A stretch of 64,000 nucleotides of DNA from Parasediminibacterium sp046546515 (GCF_046546515.1 NZ_JBKHKJ010000015.1:1-64000), one strand, 5' to 3'; counted from the first letter of the stretch, positions 7,453 through 16,635 are shown. The notes: generated from the letters alone by a model not told the origin. Made by a program: numbers and translations.

Positions 7453-9792
7453 TTATTTCCGCTTGTCTTTAAGTCTTCCCCACCATTCCGTTTTTTCCAC
7501 GGCGGCCACCGTGTCTGATTTGCATTTTAGCTGTGCATCTACTACGGCTACCAATGCCATGTTTACAATGCTTCTTACAGTGCTGCCCAATTGTAGCACA
7601 TGCACAGGTTTTTTAATGCCCAGCAAAATAGGGCCAATAGCATCTGCCCCGCCTACTTCCTTCATCAGGTTGTATGCAATATTGCCCGCCGTCAGGTTGG
7701 GGAATATCAGCACGTTCACATTCTGGTCTACCAATTCGCTGAATGGGTAATTGTCTTTTAAAATATCGTTGCTAAAAGCGAGGCTTGCCTGCATTTCGCC
7801 ATCAATAATCAAGGATGGGTTTTGCTCTTTTACCAGTTTGGTTGCCTTGGCCACCAAATTGGCCTCGGGGCTGTCGCTGCTGCCAAAGTTGCTATAACTA
7901 AGCATGGCAATGCGTGGCACCACGTTTAGGTTGCGCACTTCTTTGGCTACCATCATGGTTATATCCGCCAGTTCCTCAGCGGTAGGGTTAAAGTTTACGG
8001 TGGTATCTGCCAAAAACAAAGGACCTTTTTTGGTAATAAGCATATACATGCCGGCTATCTTTCGCACCCCCTCTTCTGTTCCAATAATATTCAATGCAGG
8101 CCTGATGGCATCGGCATAATTGCGGGTAAGGCCGCTAATCATGGCATCTGCATCGCCTGTTTCCACCATCATGCAGCCAAAATGGTTTCGGTCGCGCATT
8201 ATTTTTTGGCTTTCGTATAGGTTTACACCCTTACGGCACCTCTTTTTAAAATACAACTCCCCATAAGCTAGCCTTTTTTCTTCCATTGCCTCACTGCGTG
8301 GGTCAACAATAGGCAAGTCTGAAATGTCAATATCATTGGCCTCAGCTATTGCCCTTATTTTAGCTTCAACGCCTAAGAGGATAGGGTAAGCCACGCCTTC
8401 GTCATAAGCAATGCTGGCCGCTTTCAATATTTTCACATTATCGGCTTCTGCAAATACTAAGCGTTTAGGGTCTTTCCTCGCCTTGCCACCCATTGCCCTT
8501 AGCAATTGGTTGTCTAGCCCAAGGCGTTTGTCTAGCTCTATTACATAAGCATCCCAATTGGTTATTTCTTTTTGTGCCACGCCACTTTCTATGGCTGCCT
8601 TGGCTACTGCAGGGGCTACGGTGCTAAGCAACCGTGGATCCAATGGCTTAGGTATGATATATTCTGGGCCGAAAACAATATTTTTTTGGTTATAGGCCAT
8701 GTTCACCATGTCTGGCACAGGCGTTTTGGCCAATGCTGCTAGGGCTTTCACGGCAGCAAGCTTCATTTCTTCATTAATTTTTGTAGCTCGTACGTCCAAT
8801 GCGCCACGGAATATATAAGGGAAACCTAAAACATTGTTTACTTGGTTAGGGTAATCGCTGCGGCCTGTGGCCATGATAATATCGGTACGGGCTGCTATGG
8901 CTATTTCGTAAGTTACTTCTGGGTCTGGGTTGGCCATTGCAAAAACAATGGGGTTGGGCGCCATGCTTTTTAGCATTTCTGTACTTACCACGTTTGGCAC
9001 GCTTAGGCCAATGAATACATCGGCATCTTTAAAGGCAGTTTCAAACGTCCAGTCTGCACTTTTGGCGGCATACAGCTTTTTATTGTCCGATAAGCCCTCC
9101 CTGCCAATATGGATAACGCCCTTGCTATCGAACATCAAGAAGTTTTCAGGCTTTGCCCCCAATGCTACATATAGCTTGCAGCAAGATATGGAAGCCGCAC
9201 CAGCACCATTTACCACTATACGTGCTTCTTCTATTTTTTTGCCTTGTATTTCCAGTGCGTTCAACAAGGCAGCTGCACTAATAATAGCTGTGCCATGCTG
9301 GTCATCGTGCATCACGGGTATTTTCAATTGCTCCTTTAGCTTTTCCTCTATGTAGAAACATTCAGGGCTTTTAATGTCTTCTAGGTTGATGCCGCCAAAA
9401 GTGGGCTCTAATGCTTTTACTATCTGGACAAACTTTTCAGGGTCTTTTTCGTTTATCTCAATATCAAACACGTCAATATCGGCAAATATCTTGAACAGTA
9501 CACCCTTACCTTCCATTACAGGCTTGCCTGCTTCTGGCCCTATGTCGCCCAGTCCTAATACGGCAGTGCCATTGCTGATAACAGCTACAAGGTTGCCTTT
9601 GGCTGTATATTTATAAACATCTTCTGGGTTGCGGAATATTTCCATGCAAGGCGCAGCTACGCCGGGGCTGTAAGCAAGGCTAAGGTCCCTTTGCGTTTTG
9701 GCTTCTTTAGTAGGTATTACTTCTATTTTTCCTGGCCTGCCCATGGCGTGGTATTCCAAAGCCTGTTCCCAACGGGCATCTTTTTTTTCCAT
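7453..9792 (-). CDS. maeB: NADP-dependent malic enzyme with C-terminal phosphotransacetylase-like domain
   Basis: A 779-residue two-domain enzyme. The N-terminal half (residues ~1-425) is malic enzyme, oxidatively decarboxylating malate to pyruvate with NADP. It shows LSLAYSPGVAAPCMEI, VISNGTAVLGLGDIGPEAG and KPVMEGKGVLFK, the catalytic lysine region PVMHDDQHGTAII, and the dinucleotide site IVVNGAGAASISCCKL. The C-terminal half (from ~430) is the phosphate acetyltransferase-like domain of MaeB, which binds acetyl-CoA and regulates the enzyme rather than catalysing transfer. Length agrees with full MaeB (~760-780). It is monocistronic between two repeat-containing gaps. It supplies NADPH and pyruvate from the TCA cycle. 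Confidence 0.97.
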   Translation of the reverse strand: MEKKDARWEQALEYHAMGRPGKIEVIPTKEAKTQRDLSLAYSPGVAAPCMEIFRNPEDVYKYTAKGNLVAVISNGTAVLGLGDIGPEAGKPVMEGKGVLFKIFADIDVFDIEINEKDPEKFVQIVKALEPTFGGINLEDIKSPECFYIEEKLKEQLKIPVMHDDQHGTAIISAAALLNALEIQGKKIEEARIVVNGAGAASISCCKLYVALGAKPENFLMFDSKGVIHIGREGLSDNKKLYAAKSADWTFETAFKDADVFIGLSVPNVVSTEMLKSMAPNPIVFAMANPDPEVTYEIAIAARTDIIMATGRSDYPNQVNNVLGFPYIFRGALDVRATKINEEMKLAAVKALAALAKTPVPDMVNMAYNQKNIVFGPEYIIPKPLDPRLLSTVAPAVAKAAIESGVAQKEITNWDAYVIELDKRLGLDNQLLRAMGGKARKDPKRLVFAEADNVKILKAASIAYDEGVAYPILLGVEAKIRAIAEANDIDISDLPIVDPRSEAMEEKRLAYGELYFKKRCRKGVNLYESQKIMRDRNHFGCMMVETGDADAMISGLTRNYADAIRPALNIIGTEEGVRKIAGMYMLITKKGPLFLADTTVNFNPTAEELADITMMVAKEVRNLNVVPRIAMLSYSNFGSSDSPEANLVAKATKLVKEQNPSLIIDGEMQASLAFSNDILKDNYPFSELVDQNVNVLIFPNLTAGNIAYNLMKEVGGADAIGPILLGIKKPVHVLQLGSTVRSIVNMALVAVVDAQLKCKSDTVAAVEKTEWWGRLKDKRK

Positions 9793-9892
9793 ACGTTCTT
9801 AGGTTAATCTTTCATTTAATTGAAATGCTATTTAATAGCAATTACAATTATAGTGCTATTATTGGATTTACTGTAACGCGTGTGAAAAGAAT

Positions 9893-9967
9893 TTAGAATT
9901 AGGAAATAGGAATGGTTAGATTGTACTGCCCATTCCTAATTCTCCATTCCTAATTCCTAATTCCTAA
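9893..9967. repeat. AATTAGGA simple repeat in inverted arrangement
   Basis: The gap upstream of maeB holds AATTAGGAAATAGGAATGG on the left and several TCCTAATTCC units on the right, which together form an imperfect hairpin. The unit is the same as at 5375. No gene or clear promoter is visible in this 175-bp gap. Confidence 0.6.
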
Positions 9968-11386
9968 TTATTTAGCTATCACTATTTTCTGAGTGTAGCT
10001 GCTGCTGCCCAATACAACTTTTAAGTAATAGCTGCCATTGGCAATATGGCTGGTGGGTATATCAATTATATTGTTGGATACATTGTATGCTTTGCTCAAG
10101 ATGTTTTTGCCCATAATATCCGTAAGCACAATTTGTGCCGATGCTGAAGTCGTATTCACTGAAACATGGATAAAGCTGCTGGCAGGGTTGGGGTAAACGC
10201 TTACCTTGAAGCTAAACGGTATATGTATGGTAAATACTTCGCTGTAGCTGTACTTGCCATCTTTGTCTATTTTCCTTAAACGGAAATATACCCTGCCACC
10301 ACTGTTGCTTGCAGCATCTGTATTAAAATAATAATTGCTGCTGCCATCGGCTTTTACAGACCCAATTGCATAAAAATCAGTGCCATTTACGCTTTTTTGT
10401 ACTTCATAGCCGCTTAGGTTTATTTCATTGGCTACCTGCCATTGCAAAGCAATGGTACCGCCAATTAGTTTACCGCTGAACAACACTATACTTACTGGCA
10501 GGGTTGACAAACCAGGGCAGGTATTGTTCCATATTTGGTTTACATATTGGGGGCTATCGATAAAAGGGTTTCGGTTGTGCTGGTAAGTATAAGTGCCATT
10601 GTTCCTGTCTATTTCTTTTTGGCTCACAGGGTCTTGGTTGTGCCATTTAATCATCATTTGCAGGAAGGGGAGTTTTACTGCCGGGAAAGTGCTGCTGTCA
10701 AAAGATTTTGCAGCATCAGGATTAGTGGACCATTTAGGGATACTGTTCTCATACATGGTTACAAAATACAAAAATGCCCTTGCTACGTCGCCTTTAAACT
10801 CATCCCTAGGCTCAAACACGGTACCTGGAATGCCCGCTACTGCCGATGAGCCTAGCTTGCTGCCGTTCTTGCTGGTATAGCTTGCCGTGGCTACTTCGCC
10901 ATACGGGTAGTTGGATCGTTTGCCATTTACAGAACCATCCGTAGGGAATATGAAATTATAATCGGTAGCCGTGCCGCTGCTACCTGTATTTCCATTGAAC
11001 CAACTTTGGGGTACTGAATGTTCCCTGTTGTAACAGCCACCCTCGCCTGAATAAGTGCCGCACTGCCCGCCAGAACCACTGCCACCTGGCGTAAATTGAT
11101 ACGGATCGGTTCCGCCCTCTATTGTAGAGTATATATCATAAATAACATTTGCAGAACCCGTGCCCACCGTGCGGGGTTTTATATCCGTCAAGGGGTATTG
11201 CGTCCACAAAGAAGAATAAGACTTTGGTGTAACGCCTGTAGAGATGATGGTTTTCAAGGCTGTTTTCAAATCTGCACAGCTTTTATTGGCAGCGGCATCA
11301 TAATAGCCACCTGGGCCACCCGGAGCCTGGGCAACTGCAAAAGATAAGGCAAAAAGAGAAAACAAAAAAGGTAATATTTTTTTCAT
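9968..11386 (-). CDS. secreted endonuclease I family nuclease with T9SS type A sorting domain
   Basis: A 472-residue secreted nuclease. Residues 1-19 form a signal peptide (KKILPFLFSLFALSFAVAQA). Residues ~35-290 are an endonuclease I domain: the metal-site segment GCYNREHSVPQSWFNG and the following DYNFIFPTDGSVNGKRSNYP keep the family's EHS.PQSW and PTDG..N..RSNYP/FGEV patterns. A fibronectin-like segment (LPVSIVLFSGKLIGGTIALQ; then FYAIGSVKADGSS) follows. The last ~80 residues, beginning VSVYPNPASSFIHV and ending with a basic VIAK, are a type A T9SS C-terminal domain. It should therefore be exported through the Sec pathway and then the GldKLMN machine encoded at 27.9-32.7 kb. Likely role: extracellular DNA degradation for phosphate or nucleotide scavenging. 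Confidence 0.92.
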   Translation of the reverse strand: MKKILPFLFSLFALSFAVAQAPGGPGGYYDAAANKSCADLKTALKTIISTGVTPKSYSSLWTQYPLTDIKPRTVGTGSANVIYDIYSTIEGGTDPYQFTPGGSGSGGQCGTYSGEGGCYNREHSVPQSWFNGNTGSSGTATDYNFIFPTDGSVNGKRSNYPYGEVATASYTSKNGSKLGSSAVAGIPGTVFEPRDEFKGDVARAFLYFVTMYENSIPKWSTNPDAAKSFDSSTFPAVKLPFLQMMIKWHNQDPVSQKEIDRNNGTYTYQHNRNPFIDSPQYVNQIWNNTCPGLSTLPVSIVLFSGKLIGGTIALQWQVANEINLSGYEVQKSVNGTDFYAIGSVKADGSSNYYFNTDAASNSGGRVYFRLRKIDKDGKYSYSEVFTIHIPFSFKVSVYPNPASSFIHVSVNTTSASAQIVLTDIMGKNILSKAYNVSNNIIDIPTSHIANGSYYLKVVLGSSSYTQKIVIAK

Positions 11387-11490
11387 TGTAATAATTTAAA
11401 GCAGCGAATATAAACCAATGCTGAAAGGGTTGCTACACTATTTGCAATATTTGGTTATTTTTAATGCAAAAAATGTAAATTTATGTGTAT

Positions 11491-11546
11491 TTCAATGGGT
11501 TTCAATCCATTGAAAATATGCCATAACACTGGGTTGAAACCCAGTG
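11491..11546. repeat. REP palindrome pair of the 'CAATGGGTTTCAACCCATTG' family, downstream of the RM gene
   Basis: Two hairpins sit side by side: one with arms TTCAATGG/CCATTGAA (11491-11515) and one with arms CACTGGGTT/AACCCAGTG (11527-11546). They match the pair upstream of the same gene at 15301-15358 and the two inside it at 13191-13257. Palindromes of this type are the usual substrate of REP-associated tyrosine transposases, one of which is embedded in the neighbouring gene. Confidence 0.85.
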
Positions 11547-11626
11547 CAAACCGTACTAAACCACCACAATGTCTATTCTGAATAGTATAATTATAAAATG
11601 TAAAAAAAAGCAAATATTTGAGCTTC

Positions 11627-14600
11627 CTATTGCTCAATAACCTTTATTTCATCTGGTGTAAGCCCATACAACTGATACACCATTTGGTCTATGGCTTTGT
11701 CCGTACTATCTATTTCATTTTTCAACTCAACAGCTTTTTGTTTCTCCTGTAAAAAGTAGCCTTCCCATTCTGCTTCCTCAGACAAGGACAGTTTTACTTT
11801 TTTCTTGCCCAATTCTTTTATAAACCCATCATAGCTTAGCAAATACCAATCTTGCAGCTTACCCGGCAATTCCGTTAATGAAAATTTGCGCTTAATAGTG
11901 CGCTGGAATTTTTGGGATGCTTGTTGAAGTTCTTTTGTTAAAGAAAGCATCTGGTCTGCTTTGTCGATAAATGGTTGTTGTTCAAATAGCGATGCTTTTT
12001 TGATTGGAAGTTGTTTTAATTGATACCCTTTGATTTTTGGAAATAAGTCCTTGTTATCATTGAATTGGGCTAACCAATATTTACGAATTAAATTTGAATT
12101 AAGTAAAGCAAAAACAAATTTCAAGGAATAATTTTCATCGCTTAGGTATAAGTTATAGATAGTATTTGAAGTTACAATATTTTTAGTACAATAGCCCACA
12201 ATTGGCACTTGCCCTATTTGTCTAATTACAATCCTATCTCTGTCATATACTTCACTATCGCCTCCACTTTTTATGTTCGAGTTAATAAAATTAAAGAACA
12301 TTTTTGGTATCGAATATTGATACCTTAATACATCTGCCCCGTCAATCATAGGTATATAAGCTTCTGCTAATTTTTCACTGCAGATAGAGCTTTTTCTGTC
12401 ATAAGCTTGAATCCCAAAATATGTTTTACCTATTTCATCAAAGGTTATACATTCTTTAAATTCAACCTCAAAACTCTTTTTTATCTTAAAAACTTGTTCC
12501 GAACTATTTAACCATTCTGATTGGCTATTTTCGTAAACTAACCGTAATTCACCATTTATTGAATTAAAAATTTGAATTTTATCATTTAATACACTTGCTT
12601 TAGTTAGAACAAGTGTAGCTACATCAACTCCAGCATCAATAAATACAGTGTTTGTGTGGTTAACCAAAATTTCTACACTTGTTTTTGTTAATATGAAACT
12701 TCTTAGTTTTTGAATATATTTATTGGTCAAAAATGTATTTGGCGTAATAAAGCCTAATTTCCCATTGTCTTTTAATAAATTAATAGATTTTTCATAAAAA
12801 AGATGAAACAAATCTATTTTGTAACTTGCTACTTGAAACTTTTTGTATTCTTCTAATGTAGTTTCATCAGTATTTGATGGCTGACATAGTACATACGGCG
12901 GATTCCCAATCACCACATCAAACCCACCACTATACTTTTGTTCAAAAGCTTTTTTGGTATCCATGCAGAAACTGGCAATAATGTCGTTCAGGGTTTTGGA
13001 ATAGGCAAGCCCGTGCTTTTCCCTGTTGCCTTGCACATAATTGATGGCATTGGTTAGGTAAGTTTCATTATATCCCCAGCCAGGCTTGGAAGAAAGCGAT
13101 ACCAACTCCCACTCATCCAAAAATGCCCTAAAGAATTTCTGCGACCATAAATGGCCGTGATGTATATCGTTATCAATGGTTTTTGTTTCTCCAATGGGCT
13201 TTAACCCATTGCTTTCCCCATTGGCTTCGGTATTTCCAATAGGTTTCAACCCATTGGAATTGATTTTATTAAACAAATATGCCGACTTTCCTTTTATCGT
13301 TTTTACTATATCATTTAGTTCATCTGCTGCACATACCAAAACAAGGTGGGCATGGTCTTTACAGATATTGTAAGCTATGCACCTGTATTTATTTTCTGTA
13401 ATAATGCCGCCTATTATTTCCGTAAGGGCAATCTCTTTTTCAAGGGTTAGTTCCAATGGTTCACCTTTTGGCACATTATAGGCAATCATTCTTTGCGAAG
13501 CCCTTGAATTGTGGGTAGTGAACACAAGATGGTATGCCCTCATTTCTTTTCGCTTGAACACTTGCGGAAATTCCTTTTGCCAATCAAAAGCCTTTTCGCC
13601 TGCAATGGCAGGGTCGTCTATCAGCGAGTTGCCACATTTTATGTTGTTGTTCAAATCGTTCAGCTTTCTATTTGGCTGTGCGGTGCGCAGCCAGAGCGAC
13701 AGCTTGGCTATTTCCACGCTTTCTTCGTTCAAATCCACCCCAAATAGGTTGTTTTCGAGAATGCTCTTTTCAATATCGCTCAGAATCATCGGCACGCCAA
13801 GCAGCTTGGCTGTAAGCTCATCCACATATCTGTGCTCGGTTATCAAAAAATCCAATGCTTGGTTCAAGAATGCCCCACTCCCACAGGCTGGGTCGCAAAT
13901 TGTAAGCGATAGTAGCCATGCTTTATATAAATTAAGTTTGTCTAATAGCCCTTGCTTCGTTTTTATTTGTCTTTTCTTATCGCTTGTATAGTCAGCTTCT
14001 ACAATTTGCAAAGCTGCTTTTTTCTCGGTGCACAGTTTACCAACTGTGTTGTCAACAATATACTTTGTAATATATTTTGGCGTATAAAACACACCATCTT
14101 TCTTGCGTTTTGTTTTTGATTTGTCAATGGCAATACCCTCTAATGTCGCCTTTATCTCGTCTAGCTCGTTCAGCGAATTTTCAAAAATATGCCCAAGTAT
14201 ATTCACATCTATCTCGCTTGCAAAGTCGTACTCGGATAGGCGAAGGGTATGCGTGAACAACAGTTCATCATCAATTTTAACGGTGTCCAACACATCATCG
14301 GGCTTAAACAAACCACCATTGTAGGCAAACACATCATACCGCTTGCCTTTATACCCAGTGTTCAAATACTCAAAATACTTCTTAAATCGGTCATACAAGG
14401 GTATCTGCACGTCCCTTTCCTGTAAATCTTTCCAATCGTTTAGTATCAATCTCACAGAGTTGGGTGGTAATAATTGCCTGTCTTCTGCAAAAAATAAAAA
14501 CAAAAACCTGTCCAGCAGCTTTTGCGATTTTTTAAACAACGTCAATGCGTCATATTGCCTGTTTTGTTTCACCAAATCCTGATGCAATTCCCGTTTAAAC

Positions 14601-15208
14601 AAAGAATAATCCTGATACAATTGCTTGGTAATTACCTCCTCTTGATTTACAGATTCAGTTTTTACCACCTTAGGAATTCCCTTCTCAATGCTCTCGAATG
14701 ACAGGCACAAATACAGTAAACCAAACTCCTTTTTGGTGAGCGTAAACAGATTAAACTCTAACCATTCAATAGCATTGTCAATATAAAAACGGAGCTTTTC
14801 AAAGTTGGAGGTAACTACATACACACATTCGGGCTGGTTGTTTTTATACCCAAATGCCTGTGCCTCTATCTTGCTTAAATCAGTGGTGTTTGTTCCCTTT
14901 AATTCAATAACAGCTTTCACCTCGCCATCAATGATAATAGCCCCATCCGCCTTTTTGCTGTCTTTTATGTTTTTATGTTCTGTGGTAATGTTGTACTTGG
15001 GCGTAGGGCTTTTGGTATATCCTAGAATATTCACAAACAGATCAATCAAAAATTCCCCTTGATATTGTTCTTCCTTGCAATTACGGATGTTCTCTTGTAT
15101 TGCAGCATTTCCAAAATGTGCCTTAAACTCTTTGAATTTTGTTTCAAGTCGCTTTGCGTCAAGTTGGTTTAAATATTTTGTTTCTACTGAATTTTGGAAA
15201 AGACTCAT
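11627..15208 (-). CDS. type IIG (Eco57I-like) restriction-modification enzyme with an embedded REP-associated tyrosine transposase domain
   Basis: A 1193-residue single-chain restriction and N6-adenine methylation enzyme. An N-terminal PD-(D/E)XK nuclease is visible as D88, then IELKG (E102, K104). The methyltransferase follows, with SAM motif I LTICDPACGSGAF and catalytic motif IV VVIGNPPY (around residue 765). The C-terminal ~400 residues are a TaqI-type target-recognition region (DRIVIRQIG, LFPKIKGYQLKQLPI). Between KAFDWQKEFPQVF and GGFDVVIGNPPY, normally adjacent, sit about 185-210 extra residues (roughly 553-740). These form a complete Y1 transposase: AYHLVFTTHN, the HUH motif KDHAHLVLV and the catalytic tyrosine of NAINYVQGNREKHGL. 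Two REP palindromes are translated in frame inside that insert. The reading frame is unbroken. Whether methylation, cleavage and HUH activity all remain is inference. Confidence 0.88.
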   Translation of the reverse strand: MSLFQNSVETKYLNQLDAKRLETKFKEFKAHFGNAAIQENIRNCKEEQYQGEFLIDLFVNILGYTKSPTPKYNITTEHKNIKDSKKADGAIIIDGEVKAVIELKGTNTTDLSKIEAQAFGYKNNQPECVYVVTSNFEKLRFYIDNAIEWLEFNLFTLTKKEFGLLYLCLSFESIEKGIPKVVKTESVNQEEVITKQLYQDYSLFKRELHQDLVKQNRQYDALTLFKKSQKLLDRFLFLFFAEDRQLLPPNSVRLILNDWKDLQERDVQIPLYDRFKKYFEYLNTGYKGKRYDVFAYNGGLFKPDDVLDTVKIDDELLFTHTLRLSEYDFASEIDVNILGHIFENSLNELDEIKATLEGIAIDKSKTKRKKDGVFYTPKYITKYIVDNTVGKLCTEKKAALQIVEADYTSDKKRQIKTKQGLLDKLNLYKAWLLSLTICDPACGSGAFLNQALDFLITEHRYVDELTAKLLGVPMILSDIEKSILENNLFGVDLNEESVEIAKLSLWLRTAQPNRKLNDLNNNIKCGNSLIDDPAIAGEKAFDWQKEFPQVFKRKEMRAYHLVFTTHNSRASQRMIAYNVPKGEPLELTLEKEIALTEIIGGIITENKYRCIAYNICKDHAHLVLVCAADELNDIVKTIKGKSAYLFNKINSNGLKPIGNTEANGESNGLKPIGETKTIDNDIHHGHLWSQKFFRAFLDEWELVSLSSKPGWGYNETYLTNAINYVQGNREKHGLAYSKTLNDIIASFCMDTKKAFEQKYSGGFDVVIGNPPYVLCQPSNTDETTLEEYKKFQVASYKIDLFHLFYEKSINLLKDNGKLGFITPNTFLTNKYIQKLRSFILTKTSVEILVNHTNTVFIDAGVDVATLVLTKASVLNDKIQIFNSINGELRLVYENSQSEWLNSSEQVFKIKKSFEVEFKECITFDEIGKTYFGIQAYDRKSSICSEKLAEAYIPMIDGADVLRYQYSIPKMFFNFINSNIKSGGDSEVYDRDRIVIRQIGQVPIVGYCTKNIVTSNTIYNLYLSDENYSLKFVFALLNSNLIRKYWLAQFNDNKDLFPKIKGYQLKQLPIKKASLFEQQPFIDKADQMLSLTKELQQASQKFQRTIKRKFSLTELPGKLQDWYLLSYDGFIKELGKKKVKLSLSEEAEWEGYFLQEKQKAVELKNEIDSTDKAIDQMVYQLYGLTPDEIKVIEQ
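13191..13257. repeat. two REP palindromes inside the RM/transposase coding sequence
   Basis: Palindromes at 13191-13211 (arms CCAATGGG/CCCATTG) and 13236-13257 (arms CCAATAGG/CCCATTGG) lie within the embedded transposase domain, between the HUH motif and the catalytic tyrosine. They are read in frame as a duplicated peptide SNGLKPIG. They belong to the same family as the REP pairs that flank the gene on both sides. Confidence 0.9.
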
Positions 15209-15300
15209 ATCTATATTTAGAGCTAGGTAATGAAGGGCAAATTAATACTTTTAGGTCTACTGTTTATAATTATGGCACCTTAGTAAAATTTAGGAATACT

Positions 15301-15358
15301 CCAATGGGTTTCAACCCATTGTCATGGCATATATATACAATGGGTTGAAACCCATTGG
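15301..15358. repeat. REP palindrome pair upstream of the RM gene
   Basis: A pair of perfect hairpins, 15301-15321 and 15338-15358, separated by 16 bp (TCATGGCATATATATA). The second is the reverse complement arrangement of the first, a typical two-REP (BIME-like) unit. It lies 93 bp before the start of the restriction-modification gene and mirrors the pair at 11491-11546 on its other side. Confidence 0.9.
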
Positions 15359-15376
15359 AAAGTATATTGAGCCATC

Positions 15377-15430
15377 CCAACCTAAAACTTAAAACACAAA
15401 ACTTAAAACACAAAACTTAAAACACAAAAC
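15377..15430. repeat. tandem AAACTTAAAACACA repeat
   Basis: Three and a half direct copies of a 15-bp unit (AAAACTTAAAACACA) lie just downstream of the phosphatase stop codon. The same unit in inverted form lies at 7327-7446. No coding potential. Confidence 0.8.
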
Positions 15431-15437
15431 AAATCCC

Positions 15438-16139
15438 TCAAAATATCCCCTCCAACCCCTTCAAGTCCCTTACCATGTAGGTAGCTTTTATATGTGGCGT
15501 GGCGTTGATATGGTTTACAAAAATAGTATCCATACCAGCGTTGATGCCACCTTGTATATCTGCATCCAAGTTGTCGCCTATCATAATGCTTTCAGCAGCT
15601 TTTGTATGGGCTTTCAGGAAGGCGTAATCAAATATCTCCTTATTCGGTTTTACCGCATTGCTTGCTTCGGATGTGATGATTTGTTTAAAATAACTATTCA
15701 GGTTGCTTTTAGCCAGCTTGCTACGCTGTACCAGTTCAAACCCATTAGTTATTAAATGCAACTGGTACCCCTTTAGTTTCAGGTAGGTTAAAATTTCGTT
15801 GGTATAGGGGAATAGGGCTGTTTTTGTGGGCAATAGCTCTAAAAACTGCACAGAAAGCTGCTTTGAAAGCGGCTCATCGGCAATTTTATATTCCAGCAAA
15901 GTAAGCCACATGCGCTTCCATCGTAGTTCATCTTGCTTGATGAACCCCTTGGAGTACCTGTCCCACAGTCGGTTGTTGTGGAAATTGTATTGCTCAAAAA
16001 AAGCATCAAAATCGGCTATGCCTTTGGCTTGCAAGTTATTATGGTGGTACAATTCGTGTAGTGTTTCCCTTGAGTTGGTTTCAAAATCCCAAAGAGTATG
16101 GTCCAAATCGAAAAAAAGGTGCTTGTAGCGGCTGCTCAT
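15438..16139 (-). CDS. yjjG: YjjG-family HAD noncanonical pyrimidine nucleotidase
   Basis: A 233-residue HAD-superfamily phosphatase of the YjjG/YfnB type, which dephosphorylates dUMP, dTMP and mutagenic pyrimidine nucleotides. Motif I HLFFDLDHTLWDFETNS gives the nucleophile pair DxD, with the W-D-F residues that mark the YjjG group. Motif II is the LHLITNGF strand with its Thr. The motif III lysine lies in SNAVKPNKEIFDYA, and motif IV is IMIGDNLDADIQGGINAGM. All catalytic residues are present and the length is normal. It is monocistronic, flanked by repeats on both sides. Confidence 0.9.
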   Translation of the reverse strand: MSSRYKHLFFDLDHTLWDFETNSRETLHELYHHNNLQAKGIADFDAFFEQYNFHNNRLWDRYSKGFIKQDELRWKRMWLTLLEYKIADEPLSKQLSVQFLELLPTKTALFPYTNEILTYLKLKGYQLHLITNGFELVQRSKLAKSNLNSYFKQIITSEASNAVKPNKEIFDYAFLKAHTKAAESIMIGDNLDADIQGGINAGMDTIFVNHINATPHIKATYMVRDLKGLEGIF

Positions 16140-16378
16140 ACTTCTGACTAGCTAATTAAAAAAAGGGTTGAAGTTAGGTTTTTTTGGGCAAAACAGCTCA
16201 AAGAATAAAAGGGTCGTTGATAGGATGCATTTCAAATCTCACTTTTTTGTTGATTTCTATTTGGCAGATACAGGCGATATTTAATTTTATTTAAATAAGC
16301 AGCCTCCTTCGTCTTTGGGTTTGAAATAGATGGGGCTTGCAGTAGATTTCAACTGTAAAATATGGGTTTATCAAGCAT

Positions 16379-16431
16379 CCTATATGGGGGCAATTTGGGA
16401 TACGCATGGGGGCATATTTCCCCCATATAGG
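16379..16431 (-). repeat. three-arm palindrome CCTATATGGGGG ... CCCCCATATAGG (copy A)
   Basis: Outer arms CCTATATGGGGG (16379-16390) and CCCCCATATAGG (16420-16431) are perfect complements. A third arm, CATGGGGG at 16405-16412, can replace the left arm in pairing with CCCCCAT, so two mutually exclusive hairpins are possible. The same 53-bp design occurs at 52097-52149 and 59975-60027, both in the opposite orientation. Confidence 0.9.
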
Positions 16432-16547
16432 ATTTTTATTTTGGTTTATATACCTAAGCATGCGATTTTTACATTAAACCAGCAACTACTGCATCTTGGC
16501 CTCGCCTCACACATCGGATGTTAGTTGACTTAGGAAAATGATAATTC

Positions 16548-16635
16548 ACTATCAAAATCTTATCAGTTGCTTATCAATAAACTATCAGTTTCCTATAATA
16601 AAACTATCATTCTATTATCGATAAAGTATCATAAA
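16548..16635 (-). repeat. phased 11-bp tandem array, unit A-C-TATCA-NNNN (8 units)
   Basis: TATC motifs begin at 16550, 16561, 16572, 16583, 16594 (degenerate TATA), 16605, 16616 and 16627, exactly 11 bp apart. Units include ACTATCAAAAT, CTTATCAGTTG, CTTATCAATAA and ACTATCAGTTT. The array sits in copy A of the dispersed element at the position where copy B has the same array and the partial copy at 5963 has a different 11-bp unit. Confidence 0.9.

Noticed and set aside
13511..13747. Plus-strand ORFs opposite the embedded transposase domain
   Set aside because: The minus-strand frame carries clear catalytic motifs over the same bases; the plus-strand frames show none.
11491..15358. Repeated CAATGGGTTTCAACCC sequences considered as CRISPR repeats
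   Set aside because: They are palindromic pairs at three separate places with no regularly spaced unique spacers and no cas genes; REP elements explain them.
16548..16635. 11-bp array considered as plasmid-type iterons with a replication origin
   Set aside because: No replication initiator gene is nearby, two further copies lie elsewhere on the same chromosome segment, and one has a different unit.
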